The notes under the pieces were generated by a model. The model saw only the letters and a program-made list of their open reading frames with translations, was not told the DNA's origin and searched no databases. From Staphylococcus auricularis (GTDB taxonomy: Bacteria; Bacillota; Bacilli; Staphylococcales; Staphylococcaceae), in the NCBI RefSeq assembly GCF_001500315.1, contig NZ_LLER01000015.1:17012-81011 (forward strand): a DNA stretch of 64,000 nucleotides, given 5' to 3'. Both the position numbers and the translations under genes were made by a program. Numbering within the stretch: the stretch's first letter is position 1; each line of letters starts with the position of its first letter. This document shows, one piece after another, positions 8,745-21,336 of this stretch.

Positions 8745-9548
8745 TTATGTTAATTGAGTAAATGAACCGATTATTTTCACATTAAAATCGAGTGTTTCTA
8801 AAATGGACAGCGCTTTGTTTAAATAAAGATTTTGTGGACTGCTTGCTTGAACGAAAAATCGATACATACCGAGTTGTGTTTTAAGGGGTCGAGATTCCAC
8901 CCATGAGAGGTTGATGTTAAATAATGCGAAAGTATTTAATATACTTGCGAGCACACCCGCTTTATCATATTTAGGTTCGATGAGCAGTAACGTGTCGGTC
9001 GCATCTTCAACTTGTTGAAACTCACTCGTCACAACGAGAAAACGAGTTGCATTGTGTGGGTAGTCTTGGATGTTCGTAGCGAGCGCGTCGAATCCTAGAC
9101 GCTCACCACTACCTAACGGGGCAATCGCGCCTGTTGTCTGATTGATATAGTCAAAGCTTTGAATGGTACTTTCTGCATATGCATATGAGAAGCCATGGTG
9201 TTGAATGAAATGATGCGTTTGACTGATGGCTGGCGCAATAGAATAGACGTGTTTAAGTTGATCTAATGTTGCACCTTTTAAACCGTACAAAGCAAATTGA
9301 ATGTCTAAATAAATTTCACCCACCGCAAAGACATTTTGTTCCGCTAACGCATCAGCCACGATATTGATTGTACCTTCAATCGCATTTTCGATAGGGACCA
9401 CTGCAATGCTTGTGGTATCTTGACTGACAGCTTGAATGACTTCGTATAGATTGGCGCACGGTTTAAAATGAACAGATTGATCAGAATAGTGTTGATGCGC
9501 CGCTAGATAAGAAAAAGTTCCTTTTGGGCCTAAGTAATATAAGTTCAT
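8745..9548 (-). CDS. pheA: Prephenate dehydratase
   Basis: This enzyme converts prephenate to phenylpyruvate in phenylalanine synthesis. The 267-residue product starts MNLYYLGPKGTFSYLA, has the catalytic TRF motif (NATRFLVV), and ends in an ACT domain with VESRPLKTQLGMYRF, which binds phenylalanine for feedback control. ATG 9548 is chosen because GAGGT lies 8 bases upstream and homologues begin with this sequence; the frame stays open to 9611. It follows nos by 44 bases on the same strand. A nos-pdt operon is known in S. aureus, so co-transcription is likely. Confidence 0.95.
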   Translation of the reverse strand: MNLYYLGPKGTFSYLAAHQHYSDQSVHFKPCANLYEVIQAVSQDTTSIAVVPIENAIEGTINIVADALAEQNVFAVGEIYLDIQFALYGLKGATLDQLKHVYSIAPAISQTHHFIQHHGFSYAYAESTIQSFDYINQTTGAIAPLGSGERLGFDALATNIQDYPHNATRFLVVTSEFQQVEDATDTLLLIEPKYDKAGVLASILNTFALFNINLSWVESRPLKTQLGMYRFFVQASSPQNLYLNKALSILETLDFNVKIIGSFTQLT

Positions 9549-9592
9549 TGGTTCTACCTCGTTGTGATTTAACTTTTTGTTAATATTAATGA

Positions 9593-10627
9593 TTATTGAT
9601 GAAAAGGGCAACCGTGTTGAGATTTTTTCTTGTAATAAAAGTTTGGTTCACGCATTTCATTGTTATAACCATGGTGATAATTTGACACTAAGGTAGGTGA
9701 GAGTGATGGCACGAGCCAAGACCATTTTCCTGTCACAGTTCTACCTTGTAATTGTTCATTACGTTCGAATAGTTCAAATTGTTTAGAAGCGGTTAAATGA
9801 TCCACCATTGTGACGTGTTCTTTTTTAAAGGATTGGTAGACGGCGTCATTTAATTCCACGAGTGCACGGTCTTTATTAAATGAATTATTTCTGAGATTAT
9901 CAAATTCAAACGCTTCTGCGACGGGTTCCAACAAGTTATAACGATAAGTGTCGGTAAAGTTTCTGACAGCAATTTCATTCACCATGTACCAGCCGTTAAA
10001 TGGCGCAGTAGGATACGTAATACCACCAATTTTTAAATCCATATTTGAGATGATGGGTACTGCATACCATTTTAATCCGAGGTCTTTTAATTTAGGGTAA
10101 CGATCATGTTCGATGTTGACCTCTTTAATCAATCCATCTGGATATTCGTGAACTTGAACAGATTGTCCAGGTAATTGATAGATTAAAGGTAAGATATCAA
10201 ATGACGTATGGGGTGCGTTCCAACCTAAATGAATGGCAAGTTGTGTGATATCTTTTTCGGCAGGATCACCGACATCATCATAACCTGCATAACGGATGAG
10301 TTGATTGTTGAAAATATGGGGTGGTTGTTCTGGGTGATAGATCGTAATATAGGGTTTGATTTTACCGTTATTAGTCGCTTGCTCGATATGTTGTTCGATA
10401 GAATCAATGAAAGCTTCATCAGTAGATACATCTCGTGCATCAACGACATTTAATGACTTCCAATGCACACGACCAATGCAGCGATTCGCATTCCGCCAAG
10501 CCATCTTAGCGCCATAAGTCAATTCTTCTGATGTATGCCAATATGTTCCGGTTTGTTCGATAGAATCAGTGACTTCTTTGAGTCGTTTTTGTATGTCTTT
10601 TTCTGAGTAGCCGAGTTCAGTATACAT
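9593..10627 (-). CDS. nos: Bacterial nitric oxide synthase oxygenase, start region altered
   Basis: NOS oxidises arginine to citrulline and NO using haem and a reduced pterin. The oxygenase-only architecture is normal for Gram-positives. Counted from ATG 10627, the 344-residue protein has the haem ligand Cys50 (NRCIGR), the substrate Glu in [13 protein letters not shown], and a C-terminal SNYHHGY segment. S. aureus NOS is 358 residues. The matching upstream start, ATG 10658-10660 with a good ribosome binding site (GAGGTGG, 10665-10671), reads MLQ then TAA (10649-10651), followed in frame by AKSFIQT and this ATG. The internal ATG has no clear ribosome binding site, so expression may depend on reinitiation or be reduced. 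The catalytic core is intact. Confidence 0.85.
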   Translation of the reverse strand: MYTELGYSEKDIQKRLKEVTDSIEQTGTYWHTSEELTYGAKMAWRNANRCIGRVHWKSLNVVDARDVSTDEAFIDSIEQHIEQATNNGKIKPYITIYHPEQPPHIFNNQLIRYAGYDDVGDPAEKDITQLAIHLGWNAPHTSFDILPLIYQLPGQSVQVHEYPDGLIKEVNIEHDRYPKLKDLGLKWYAVPIISNMDLKIGGITYPTAPFNGWYMVNEIAVRNFTDTYRYNLLEPVAEAFEFDNLRNNSFNKDRALVELNDAVYQSFKKEHVTMVDHLTASKQFELFERNEQLQGRTVTGKWSWLVPSLSPTLVSNYHHGYNNEMREPNFYYKKKSQHGCPFHQ

Positions 10628-10648
10628 CGTTTGAATAAAAGATTTTGC

Positions 10649-10671
10649 TTATTGTAACATAGGACCACCTC
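10649..10671 (-). other. Remnant nos start: ribosome binding site, ATG, three codons, stop
   Basis: On the minus strand GAGGTGG is followed by ATG TTA CAA TAA. The frame then continues as [14 protein letters not shown], which resembles residues 6 onward of S. aureus NOS (AQAFIENMY). This is either a nonsense mutation or a three-codon upstream reading frame that gates nos translation. Confidence 0.75.
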
Positions 10672-10903
10672 ACAGCTATTATAAATGATTTATGTCGTAT
10701 AATAATGAATTAATTGTGAAACTTAATAAATAATATGATACTCTGTCACATTTTCAACAAAAAAGTATCATTTCGAAAGATGATTAACTTTATCAGATAG
10801 CTCATAAAAAACCTCAAAATGAAGGAATGGCGCGGATTTTTATCATTCGCAATCAGATTTGTTTATGATAAAATGAATAAAAAGGGCGATTGGAGCGATA
10901 ACT

Positions 10904-12373
10904 ATGTACAAATATAAAGATGATAGTTTTGTTTTACATAATGATTTATATCAAATTAATATGGCTGAAAGTTATTGGAATGACGGCATTCACGAACGCA
11001 AAGCAGTATTCGATTTATATTTTAGAAAAATGCCATTTGAAAGTGGTTATGCAGTATTCAATGGTTTAAAACGTGTGATTGAATACATTAAAAACTTTCA
11101 TTTCTCAGAGGATGATATCGAATACTTAAGTTCTATCGGCTATCCAGATGATTTCTTAGATTACTTAAAATCACTTAAATTCACTGGTAATATTCGATCA
11201 ATGGCAGAAGGTGAGCTATGCTTTGGCAATGAGCCTTTACTTCGTGTCGAAGCGCCATTAATCCAAGCACAACTCGTAGAAACGATGTTGTTAAACATTG
11301 TCAATTTCCACGTGCTCATTACAACTAAAGCAAGTCGTATCAGACAAGTTGCACCAGATGACACGCTGATGGAATTTGGTACACGTCGTGCACAAGAGGC
11401 AGATGCAGCATTGTGGGGTGCTCGTGCAGCTTATATTGGTGGATTTAATTCGACAAGTAACGTGATAGCAGGTAAATTATTCGGTTTACCAATCTCTGGA
11501 ACACATGCGCATTCATTTGTACAAACATATGGCGATGAATATGTTTCATTTAAAAAATACGCAGAACGACATAAAAATTGTGTCTTCTTAGTAGATACCT
11601 TCCATACGTTGAAATCAGGTGTGCCTTCAGCAATTAAAGTAGCGAAAGAACTCGGTGATTCAATTAACTTTGTCGGCATTCGTCTTGATTCAGGTGACAT
11701 TGCATACCTCTCTAAACAAGCGCGTAAAATGTTAGACGAAGCAGGATTTACAGATACACAAATCATCGCATCTAACGACCTCGACGAACAAACGATTACC
11801 AGCTTGAAAGCACAAGGTGCACGCGTAGATTCATGGGGTGTCGGTACGAAATTAATTACAAGTTATGATCAACCAGCACTTGGTGCCGTATATAAACTCG
11901 TTTCAATTGAAGATGAAAACGGCGAATACATTGATCGTATTAAACTATCTAATAATGCAGAGAAAGTAACGACACCTGGTAAAAAAGATGTTTATCGTAT
12001 CATCAATAAAAAAACACAAAAAGCGGAAGGGGACTATATCACTTTAGATTATGAAGACCCAAATGAAGCATCACCGCTCAAATTATTCCATCCAGTGCAT
12101 ACGTATAAAATGAAATTCATCAAATCATTTGAAGCTAAACCATTACACCATGATATCTTTAAAGATGGAGAACTCGTTTACGATTTACCTTCAGAAGATG
12201 ATGCACGCCAATATCTCACAGATAATCTTCTATACTTATGGGATGAAAACAAACGTTATTTAAACCCACAAGATTACCCAGTAGATTTGAGCAGTGCTTG
12301 TTGGGAAAATAAACAGCGTCGTATCTTCGAAGTTGCAGAACACGTAAAAGAAATGGAGGAAGAGCATGAGTGA
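10904..12373 (+). CDS. pncB: Nicotinate phosphoribosyltransferase
   Basis: PncB joins nicotinate and PRPP to form nicotinate mononucleotide, using ATP, in the Preiss-Handler NAD salvage route. The 489-residue product shows the family start [30 protein letters not shown], the [14 protein letters not shown] segment around the phosphorylated His, and [13 protein letters not shown]. Start ATG follows TGGAGCG (10891-10897). It overlaps nadE by 8 bases, indicating translational coupling. The nicotinamidase-like gene at 5008-5562 would supply its substrate. Confidence 0.97.
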   Translation: MYKYKDDSFVLHNDLYQINMAESYWNDGIHERKAVFDLYFRKMPFESGYAVFNGLKRVIEYIKNFHFSEDDIEYLSSIGYPDDFLDYLKSLKFTGNIRSMAEGELCFGNEPLLRVEAPLIQAQLVETMLLNIVNFHVLITTKASRIRQVAPDDTLMEFGTRRAQEADAALWGARAAYIGGFNSTSNVIAGKLFGLPISGTHAHSFVQTYGDEYVSFKKYAERHKNCVFLVDTFHTLKSGVPSAIKVAKELGDSINFVGIRLDSGDIAYLSKQARKMLDEAGFTDTQIIASNDLDEQTITSLKAQGARVDSWGVGTKLITSYDQPALGAVYKLVSIEDENGEYIDRIKLSNNAEKVTTPGKKDVYRIINKKTQKAEGDYITLDYEDPNEASPLKLFHPVHTYKMKFIKSFEAKPLHHDIFKDGELVYDLPSEDDARQYLTDNLLYLWDENKRYLNPQDYPVDLSSACWENKQRRIFEVAEHVKEMEEEHE

Positions 12374-13193
12374 CCTACAGTCTATCGTCGTAGAAGAAAT
12401 GAAAGTGAAACCTACGATTGACAGTGAAAATGAAATTAACGATATCATGCATTTTATTAAATCCTACGTACAATCACACCACTTTATTCAAAGTATTGTG
12501 TTAGGTATTTCAGGCGGACAAGATTCAACATTAGCCGGTAAATTAGCGCAAATGGCTGTTGAATCATTACGCAAAGAGCATAGAGATGTGCGCTTTATCG
12601 CAGTTAAGTTACCTTATGGTCAACAAAAAGATGCAGATGAAGTCGAAGATGCTTTAGATTTTATTCAACCTGATGAAACGATTACGGTGAATATTAAACC
12701 TGCTGTAGATCAAAGTGTTGCTTCATTAAAAGAAGCAGGAATCACGTTGACTGATTTTGAAAAAGGCAACGAAAAAGCACGTGAACGTATGAAAGTTCAA
12801 TTTTCTATTGCGGCGAACCAAAGTGGTATTGTGTTAGGCACAGATCATTCAGCTGAAAATTTAACCGGTTTCTTCACGAAATACGGGGATGGCGCAGCAG
12901 ATATCGCGCCGTTATTCGGTTTGAATAAACGCCAAGGACGCCAGTTATTAGCTTATCTAGAGGCACCACGTCATCTTTATGAAAAAGCACCTACGGCAGA
13001 TTTAGAAGACGATAAACCTCAGTTACCGGATGAAGAAGCGTTAGGCGTTACTTATAATGACATCGATGATTATCTCGAAGGTAAAACCGTTTCAAGTGAA
13101 GCCAAAGAGACGATAGAAAAACATTATGTTCGTAACGCACATAAAAGAGAACTCGCTTATACCCGCTACACATGGCCTAAGAATAAAAATTAA
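12366..13193 (+). CDS. nadE: NH3-dependent NAD+ synthetase
   Basis: NadE amidates deamido-NAD to NAD with ATP and ammonia. The 275-residue product is the short, ammonia-using form without an N-terminal glutaminase domain. The PP-loop SGGQDSTL is at about residues 46-53, followed by GTDHSAEN and [15 protein letters not shown], the family's deamido-NAD site. Its start overlaps the end of pncB, so the two last steps of NAD salvage are made together. Confidence 0.97.
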   Translation: MSDLQSIVVEEMKVKPTIDSENEINDIMHFIKSYVQSHHFIQSIVLGISGGQDSTLAGKLAQMAVESLRKEHRDVRFIAVKLPYGQQKDADEVEDALDFIQPDETITVNIKPAVDQSVASLKEAGITLTDFEKGNEKARERMKVQFSIAANQSGIVLGTDHSAENLTGFFTKYGDGAADIAPLFGLNKRQGRQLLAYLEAPRHLYEKAPTADLEDDKPQLPDEEALGVTYNDIDDYLEGKTVSSEAKETIEKHYVRNAHKRELAYTRYTWPKNKN

Positions 13194-13213
13194 CAAAAAC
13201 TAATAATTTTGTA

Positions 13214-13242
13214 GTGACAAGCTGCTTATGACTTGATAAAAT
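13214..13242 (+). promoter_or_regulatory. Possible promoter of the DUF2179 gene
   Basis: GTGACA (13214-13219) and TAAAAT (13237-13242) are separated by 17 bp, 37 bases before the chosen start. Each hexamer is a moderate match. Confidence 0.35.
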
Positions 13243-13278
13243 GATTTGAATTTAATGATTGATGAAAGGAAAGAAACG

Positions 13279-13857
13279 ATGTCAGTAATTACTTCAGATC
13301 CATGGCTAATGGTGTTAGCCATATTTGTTATCAATGTCGCTTATGTCACTTTTTTAACGATGAGAACCATTTTAACGTTAAAGGGTTATCGCTACACTGC
13401 TGCTGTTGTTAGTTTTTTAGAGGTACTTGTTTATGTCGTTGGATTAGGCATGGTCATGTCTAGTCTTGATCAAATCCAAAACATATTTGCATATGCTTTA
13501 GGCTTTTCAATAGGTATTATCGTAGGAATGAAAATAGAAGAAAAACTCGCGTTAGGCTATACAGTGGTCAATGCCACATCATCGGAATATGAGCTAGATT
13601 TACCACGTCAGCTCAGAGATTTAGGTTATGGTGTGACACACTACAGTGCCTATGGTAGAGATGGCAGCCGTCTTGTGATGGAAATTTTGACGCCTCGCCG
13701 ATTTGAACGCAAACTCATAGAAACGATTAAACAAATGGATGAGAAAGCATTTATCATCGCTTATGAACCACGTACAATCCATGGCGGATTCTTAGCACGT
13801 GGCGTAAGAAGTAAGAAACTTAAACAATACGATACAGAAGAAGTGGAAACGCTATGA
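13279..13857 (+). CDS. DUF2179/UPF0316 membrane protein
   Basis: The 192-residue protein starts [16 protein letters not shown]. It has three predicted membrane helices in its first 90 residues and a cytosolic C-terminal DUF2179 domain ([26 protein letters not shown]), a fold also found at the end of YitT-type proteins. It closely resembles S. aureus UPF0316. No function is established; DUF2179 may bind small ligands. ATG 13279 is chosen on homologue length and the AAAGGAAAG site just upstream; the open frame extends back to 13246. It overlaps the next gene by four bases. Confidence 0.88.
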   Translation: MSVITSDPWLMVLAIFVINVAYVTFLTMRTILTLKGYRYTAAVVSFLEVLVYVVGLGMVMSSLDQIQNIFAYALGFSIGIIVGMKIEEKLALGYTVVNATSSEYELDLPRQLRDLGYGVTHYSAYGRDGSRLVMEILTPRRFERKLIETIKQMDEKAFIIAYEPRTIHGGFLARGVRSKKLKQYDTEEVETL

Positions 13858-14048
13858 AGAAACAACAAAAATTCAAAGTCGAAGCGGATGAAACGATTCA
13901 AGATTGTTTAGCACGTATGAGAGACGCAGGATATATGCCTGTGAAACGCTTTGAAAAACCTGTCTATCAAGAACTTAAAGATGGTTCTATAGAAGTTTTA
14001 AGACAAGAGATTGAATTTGTAGGGAAACGCATTTCAGATGATGAATAA
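13854..14048 (+). CDS. NETI motif-containing small protein
   Basis: The 64-residue basic protein carries the family's short motif as [12 protein letters not shown] near residues 11-22 and [10 protein letters not shown] in the centre. Its start codon overlaps the stop of the DUF2179 gene (ATGA), so the two are translationally coupled. This pairing recurs in staphylococci, which suggests a shared role that is still unknown. The usual NETI reads DETI here. Confidence 0.82.
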   Translation: MKKQQKFKVEADETIQDCLARMRDAGYMPVKRFEKPVYQELKDGSIEVLRQEIEFVGKRISDDE

Positions 14049-14385
14049 TTGAGAAGCTATGCTGAGCGTAAAATTAAATAATGAATGATTGAACAGGGGA
14101 TTTTATGTTCCAATAGATGGTTTTACAGAAAGAAGTATCATCAGCCAAAACAGGTGATATTGTCACCATAATAACTGATGCGGCGCTTCATTTTCAGATG
14201 GAGAAACGACGGTCATTTTGGATCACAATCCCCGTTTTTTTATAAAAAGTTAAAAATTTTATACTTTTGTTTGTATTTTTGATAAACTAAAGGTGAAACG
14301 TCTAAAGACGAACTATAACTTTGAATTTTGTTTTAATGTACATATTTTCAAGAAAGAAACTGACTAAAGATAGGAGTATTAGACT
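14049..14385. other. Intergenic region before purB with nested hairpins
   Basis: This 337-base stretch has no gene that I can support. It contains a nested fold at 14139-14180: CATCAG/CTGATG enclosing GGTGA/TCACC. It also has a weak hairpin at 14211-14236 running into a T tract (acgg...ccgttttttt), possibly the terminator of the DUF2179 unit. The last 150 bases are AT-rich and should contain the purB promoter. I found no purine riboswitch or clear PurR box. Confidence 0.45.
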
Positions 14386-15684
14386 ATGATTGATCGTTAT
14401 TCTAGAGAAGAAATGGCTAATATTTGGACAGATCAAAGCCGTTATGAAGCATGGCTAGAGGTAGAAATCTTAGCTTGTGAAGCTTGGAGTAAATTAGGTG
14501 ACATTCCTGCTGAAGATGTGGAAAAAATTCGTGCCAATGCGAAAGTAGATGTTGCGCGCGCGAAAGAAATTGAAGAAGAAACACGCCATGATGTTGTTGC
14601 ATTTACACGCCAAGTTTCTGAAACACTCGGGGAAGAACGTAAATGGGTTCATTATGGTTTAACATCAACTGATGTTGTGGATATGGCGTTGAGCTATCAA
14701 ATTAAACAAGCGAATGAAATCATTGAAAAAGATTTAAATCATTTCTTAGATGTACTTGCTGAAAAAGCGAAAAAATATAAATACACACTCATGATGGGAC
14801 GTACACATGGTGTACATGCTGAGCCAACGACATTCGGTATTAAAATGGCATTATGGTACACAGAAATGAAACGTAATTTAGTACGTTTTAAACGTGTTCG
14901 TGAAGAAATCGAAGTCGGTAAAATGAGTGGGGCAGTTGGAACATTTGCAAATATCCCACCTGAAATTGAAGCACATGTTTGTAAAGAATTAGGTCTAGGT
15001 TGTGCGCCGGTTTCAACACAAACATTACAACGAGATCGCCACGCTTATTACATTGCAACACTAGCATTAATTGCCACTTCTTTAGAAAAATTTGCAGTTG
15101 AAGTCCGCAACTTACAAAAAACAGAAACAAGAGAAGTAGAAGAAGCATTTGCGAAAGGTCAAAAAGGCTCTTCAGCAATGCCACATAAACGTAATCCTAT
15201 CGGTTCTGAAAACATCACAGGTATTTCTCGTGTCATTCGTGGCTACATTACAACAGCTTATGAAAATGTACCGCTTTGGCATGAACGTGATATCTCACAT
15301 TCTTCTGCAGAACGCATTATGTTACCAGACGTGACGATCGCATTGAACTATGCGCTAAATCGTTTTTCAAATATCATCGAACGTCTTACAGTCTTCGAAG
15401 ATAATATGAAAGAAAATATGAACAAAACATTTGGTTTAATCTTCTCACAACGTGTGTTATTAGCGTTGATTGATAAAGGTATGGCACGTGAAGAAGCCTA
15501 TGATACAGTTCAACCGAAAGCGATGAAATCTTGGGAAACAAAAACACCGTTTAGAACATTGATTGAAGAAGATTCAAACATCACTGATTTATTATCTGAA
15601 TCAGAGCTTGATGAATGCTTCAATCCAGAACACCATTTAAATCAAGTCGATACCATCTTCCAAAGAGCTGGGTTGGAATCATAA
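14386..15684 (+). CDS. purB: Adenylosuccinate lyase
   Basis: PurB acts twice in purine synthesis: it releases fumarate from SAICAR and from adenylosuccinate. The 432-residue product has the fumarase/aspartase superfamily signature [17 protein letters not shown] at about residue 263 and the catalytic-His segments [10 protein letters not shown] and [10 protein letters not shown]. Length matches the family. The ATG follows TAGGAG. It lies alone, away from the main pur operon, as in other staphylococci. Confidence 0.98.
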   Translation: MIDRYSREEMANIWTDQSRYEAWLEVEILACEAWSKLGDIPAEDVEKIRANAKVDVARAKEIEEETRHDVVAFTRQVSETLGEERKWVHYGLTSTDVVDMALSYQIKQANEIIEKDLNHFLDVLAEKAKKYKYTLMMGRTHGVHAEPTTFGIKMALWYTEMKRNLVRFKRVREEIEVGKMSGAVGTFANIPPEIEAHVCKELGLGCAPVSTQTLQRDRHAYYIATLALIATSLEKFAVEVRNLQKTETREVEEAFAKGQKGSSAMPHKRNPIGSENITGISRVIRGYITTAYENVPLWHERDISHSSAERIMLPDVTIALNYALNRFSNIIERLTVFEDNMKENMNKTFGLIFSQRVLLALIDKGMAREEAYDTVQPKAMKSWETKTPFRTLIEEDSNITDLLSESELDECFNPEHHLNQVDTIFQRAGLES

Positions 15685-15741
15685 GAAAGTAGCTCATTAT
15701 CTAGTATTTCCTTAATCATCATGGCCAAAAATAAGTCATAG

Positions 15742-15800
15742 TGAAAGAAATGGACTTCATTCTACGAAGTCACGTATTAATTCGTTTGATTATTTCTTTC
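15742..15800. repeat. Inverted repeat after purB
   Basis: GAAAGAAAT (15743-15751) pairs perfectly with ATTTCTTTC (15792-15800) and encloses a second hairpin GACTTC/GAAGTC (15753-15771). No T tract follows. It may be a 3' stabilising structure of the purB message. Confidence 0.45.
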
Positions 15801-15912
15801 GAACACTAAAAAGCATTGTGAAATATGTTGAATTTTTGGTACAAAACCTCTAAACTTTAACGTATTAGCACGTTAAAACGAGATAATTTGAGTTAAACAG
15901 GGGTTGTTTTCA

Positions 15913-16215
15913 ATGCAAATAGAAAAAATTCGAGGGGATGCTTTGAATGAGCTATTCGAAGCCATTCTGACATTAGAAACGCGTGAAGAGTGTTATCAAT
16001 TCTTTGACGATTTATGTACCGTCAATGAATTGCAGTCATTGTCACAACGTTTACAAGTTGCGAAGATGATCAAACAAGGTTATACGTATGCGACAATCGA
16101 AGAGGAGTCTGGCGCTTCTACTGCAACGATTTCCAGAGTGAAACGTTCATTGCAGTGGGGTAATGATGCCTATACGATGATTCTAGAACGCATGAATATA
16201 GAGACAACAGATTAA
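15913..16215 (+). CDS. YerC/YecD family TrpR-like DNA-binding protein
   Basis: The 100-residue protein belongs to the TrpR-repressor-like YerC family. A helix-turn-helix is readable at about residues 57-82 (GYTYATIEEESGASTATISRVKRSL). Family members are small dimeric regulators whose ligand and targets are mostly unknown. ATG 15913 is chosen because AGGGG sits about 9 bases upstream; the open frame begins at 15904. The gene lies directly before the pcrB-pcrA-ligA operon but has its own terminator, so it is a separate unit. Confidence 0.88.
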   Translation: MQIEKIRGDALNELFEAILTLETREECYQFFDDLCTVNELQSLSQRLQVAKMIKQGYTYATIEEESGASTATISRVKRSLQWGNDAYTMILERMNIETTD

Positions 16216-16234
16216 AACCATATTGATATAAGTA

Positions 16235-16320
16235 AAGGTTGGTTCAGTTGAATGGACGACACGGTAAGGGGATGCACTTTCTTCAACCATTTTCATTCAA
16301 CATATTGAACCAGCCTTTTT
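16235..16320 (+). terminator. Terminator after the yerC-like gene
   Basis: A long stem, AGGTTGGTTCA-GTTGAATG (from 16236) with CATTCAAC-TGAACCAGCCT (to 16315), ends in TTTTT. Confidence 0.8.
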
Positions 16321-16424
16321 GTGTTTAGCGCTAGTGTTTCAAACTTTTTTGATGTCATTAGCCTTAGAACTCATATGTTAAAAATGCTATAATGATAGGT
16401 ATGTAATCAAAAGGAGTTAAGAAG

Positions 16425-17117
16425 ATGTATGACATAAGTGGATGGCATCATATTTTTAAATTAGATCCTGCCAAGCCTATCAGTGAAGCGGCTTTGCGGG
16501 CGGTTTGTACGTCGGAAACCGATGCGATTGTGATCGGTGGTACAGATCAAGTGACAGAAAGAAATGTTAGCCAGTTAAAATTTAGAGTGCGACGCTATTC
16601 AAAACCTGTGGCTTTAGAATTATCTCAAATAGATAGCATCGTGCCAGGCTTTGATGCTTATTTGATTCCGACAGTGTTAAATAGTCCTGATGTGACGTAT
16701 CATAATGGCATCTTATTTGACGCATTAAAGACTTACGGTCACTTGATTGATTTTGATGACGTTGTATTTGAAGGTTATATCGTCCTCAACCCCAACAGCA
16801 AAGTGGGTGAAGTGACACAAGCAGAAACGCATCTTACTTCAGAAGACGTAGAAACATATGCGCAAATGATTGAATCAATGTATCGTCTGCCTGTGATATA
16901 CATTGAGTACAGTGGTACCTATGGCGATATTGAAAAAGTGAAAGCTGCAGCTGAGATATTAAGTCATACACAATTAGTATATGGTGGCGGAATTACTAAC
17001 CTTGAAGAAGCGCAAGCGATGGCAACGCATGCGCATACCATTGTAGTTGGTAATATCATCTATGAAGATCTTAACCAAGCATTAAAAACTGTAAAGATAA
17101 AGGAGTTACCAGAATGA
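16425..17117 (+). CDS. pcrB: Heptaprenylglyceryl phosphate synthase
   Basis: PcrB transfers a heptaprenyl group to sn-glycerol-1-phosphate, giving an archaeal-type ether lipid precursor in Firmicutes. The 230-residue TIM-barrel protein shows [37 protein letters not shown] and [12 protein letters not shown], the last forming the phosphate site. Start ATG follows AAAGGAG. It overlaps pcrA by four bases (ATGA), heading the pcrB-pcrA-ligA-camS operon. Confidence 0.96.
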   Translation: MYDISGWHHIFKLDPAKPISEAALRAVCTSETDAIVIGGTDQVTERNVSQLKFRVRRYSKPVALELSQIDSIVPGFDAYLIPTVLNSPDVTYHNGILFDALKTYGHLIDFDDVVFEGYIVLNPNSKVGEVTQAETHLTSEDVETYAQMIESMYRLPVIYIEYSGTYGDIEKVKAAAEILSHTQLVYGGGITNLEEAQAMATHAHTIVVGNIIYEDLNQALKTVKIKELPE

Positions 17118-19312
17118 ATCCGTTAGTTGATAAGATGAATGCTGAACAAAGTGAAGCAGTGCGCACGACTGAAGGTCCATTACTTATTATGGCTGGTGCC
17201 GGTTCAGGTAAAACGCGTGTGTTAACCCATCGTATTGCCTATTTACTCGATGAAAAGGACGTATCTCCTTACAATATCTTAGCCATTACGTTTACGAACA
17301 AGGCTGCGAGAGAAATGAAAGCACGTGTCGAAAATTTAGTCGGCGAAGAAGCGCAAGTTATTTGGATGTCTACGTTCCACTCTATGTGTGTACGTATTTT
17401 ACGACGTGATGCAGATCGTATTGGTATTGAACGAAATTTTACGATTCTTGATCCAACCGATCAAAAATCCGTTGTTAAAGATGTATTAAAAAATGAAAAT
17501 ATCGACAGTAAAAAGTATGAACCACGCTCATTTATCAGTGCGATCAGTAATTTAAAAAACGAATTAAAAACACCGAAAGATGCGCAAAATGAGGCACAAG
17601 ACTTCTATTCACAAATGGTTGCGACGGTATACAGCGGCTATCAAAAACAATTATTCCGAAATTCAGCATTAGATTTTGATGATTTAATTATGACAACGAT
17701 TCATTTATTTGAACGTGTACCTGAAGTTTTAGAATACTATCAAAATAAATTCCAATATATTCACGTAGATGAGTATCAAGATACCAATAAAGCACAATAT
17801 ACTTTAGTTAAACAGTTAGCAGATAAATTCAAAAATATTTGTGTCGTAGGGGATTCTGACCAATCTATTTATGGTTGGCGCGGTGCAGATATTCAAAATA
17901 TCCTTAACTTTGAAGAAGATTATCCAGATGCCACAACGATTTATCTCGAACAAAACTATCGTTCTACGAAAAATATTTTGAACGCAGCAAACGAAGTCAT
18001 TAAAAATAACAATGAACGTAAACCGAAAGGACTTTGGACGTCTAATGTCGAGGGTGAAAAGATACATTATTATGAAGCGGACACAGAACGTGATGAAGCA
18101 CAATATGTCATCAGTGAAATAATGAAACACCATCGTAAGGGCAAACCGTATAATGACATGGCGATTCTTTACCGTACGAATGCTCAATCACGTGTGTTAG
18201 AGGATACATTTATGAAATCTAACATTCCGTACGTGATGGTCGGAGGTCAAAAATTCTATGACCGAAAAGAGATTAAAGATTTACTCAGCTATCTTCGCAT
18301 CATCGCAAATAGTAATGATGACATCAGCTTACAACGCGTTATTAACGTGCCTAAACGAGGGATTGGACCAACTACAGTAGAAAAAATTCAACGTTATGCT
18401 GCTGATAATGAAATTAGTATGTTCGATGCCTTAGCAGAAGTTGATTTTATCGGACTCTCTAAAAAAGCGACGCAAGCGTGTATCAATTTCTACGACGTGA
18501 TTCAAAATCTGATGAAAGAACAAGAATTCCTTGAAATCAGTGAGATTGTAGAAGAAATTTTACAAAAATCAGGGTATAGAGAAATGCTAGAACATGATCA
18601 ATCGATCGAAGCCCGCAGCCGCTTAGAAAATATCGACGAATTCATGTCTGTGCCGAAAGAATATGAAGAAAATACACCGCCGGAAGAGCAATCACTCATT
18701 AATTTCTTAACTGATTTATCATTAGTCAGTGATATCGATGAAGCCAATGTCGAAGATGGTGTAACACTCATGACGATGCACTCTGCAAAAGGGTTAGAAT
18801 ATCCTATCGTCTTTATCATGGGTATGGAAGAATCATTATTTCCACATATTCGTGCCATCAAGAGTGATGATGACCATGAAATGGAAGAAGAACGCCGCAT
18901 TTGTTATGTTGCGATTACACGGGCTGAAGAAGAGCTTTATCTGACACATGCCACATCTCGCATGTTATATGGTCGTTCTCAAGCTAACATGGCTTCTCGT
19001 TTCTTGAGAGAAATCCCAGAGACATTACTTGATGACAATCGACCAGCAACCTCAACAGGATCACAAATACGTCAGGCGACTAAGAAACCACCTAAACGTC
19101 CACACAGTCAACGCATGACGGCCGCTAAGAAAGCGACAGCAGAAACGGATTGGCATGTTGGCGACAAGGTCGTGCACAAAGCATGGGGTGAAGGTATGGT
19201 AAGTAATGTAAACGAAAAAAATGGGTCTGTAGAGCTCGATATCATCTTTCAATCCGAAGGGCCTAAACGCTTGTTAGCCCAATTCGCACCGATTACGAAA
19301 AAGGGGGAATAG
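17114..19312 (+). CDS. pcrA: ATP-dependent DNA helicase PcrA (UvrD/Rep family)
   Basis: PcrA is an essential 3'-5' superfamily 1 helicase used in excision repair, rolling-circle plasmid replication and removal of RecA. The 732-residue product has Walker A AGAGSGKT (27-34), [10 protein letters not shown], Walker [30 protein letters not shown], and near the end [11 protein letters not shown] and [11 protein letters not shown]. The C-terminal [17 protein letters not shown] is the Tudor-like segment that binds RNA polymerase. Six bases separate it from ligA. Confidence 0.98.
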   Translation: MNPLVDKMNAEQSEAVRTTEGPLLIMAGAGSGKTRVLTHRIAYLLDEKDVSPYNILAITFTNKAAREMKARVENLVGEEAQVIWMSTFHSMCVRILRRDADRIGIERNFTILDPTDQKSVVKDVLKNENIDSKKYEPRSFISAISNLKNELKTPKDAQNEAQDFYSQMVATVYSGYQKQLFRNSALDFDDLIMTTIHLFERVPEVLEYYQNKFQYIHVDEYQDTNKAQYTLVKQLADKFKNICVVGDSDQSIYGWRGADIQNILNFEEDYPDATTIYLEQNYRSTKNILNAANEVIKNNNERKPKGLWTSNVEGEKIHYYEADTERDEAQYVISEIMKHHRKGKPYNDMAILYRTNAQSRVLEDTFMKSNIPYVMVGGQKFYDRKEIKDLLSYLRIIANSNDDISLQRVINVPKRGIGPTTVEKIQRYAADNEISMFDALAEVDFIGLSKKATQACINFYDVIQNLMKEQEFLEISEIVEEILQKSGYREMLEHDQSIEARSRLENIDEFMSVPKEYEENTPPEEQSLINFLTDLSLVSDIDEANVEDGVTLMTMHSAKGLEYPIVFIMGMEESLFPHIRAIKSDDDHEMEEERRICYVAITRAEEELYLTHATSRMLYGRSQANMASRFLREIPETLLDDNRPATSTGSQIRQATKKPPKRPHSQRMTAAKKATAETDWHVGDKVVHKAWGEGMVSNVNEKNGSVELDIIFQSEGPKRLLAQFAPITKKGE

Positions 19313-21322
<2,010 letters not shown>

Positions 21323-21336
21323 AGGAGAAATAGTGC

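Noticed and set aside
14049..14385. A purine riboswitch or PurR box before purB
   Set aside because: I found neither the conserved riboswitch core nor a PurR box; only hairpins of unknown role.
17816..18187. A 123-codon antisense frame inside pcrA
   Set aside because: It is a shadow of the conserved helicase frame, with no start signal and no protein features.
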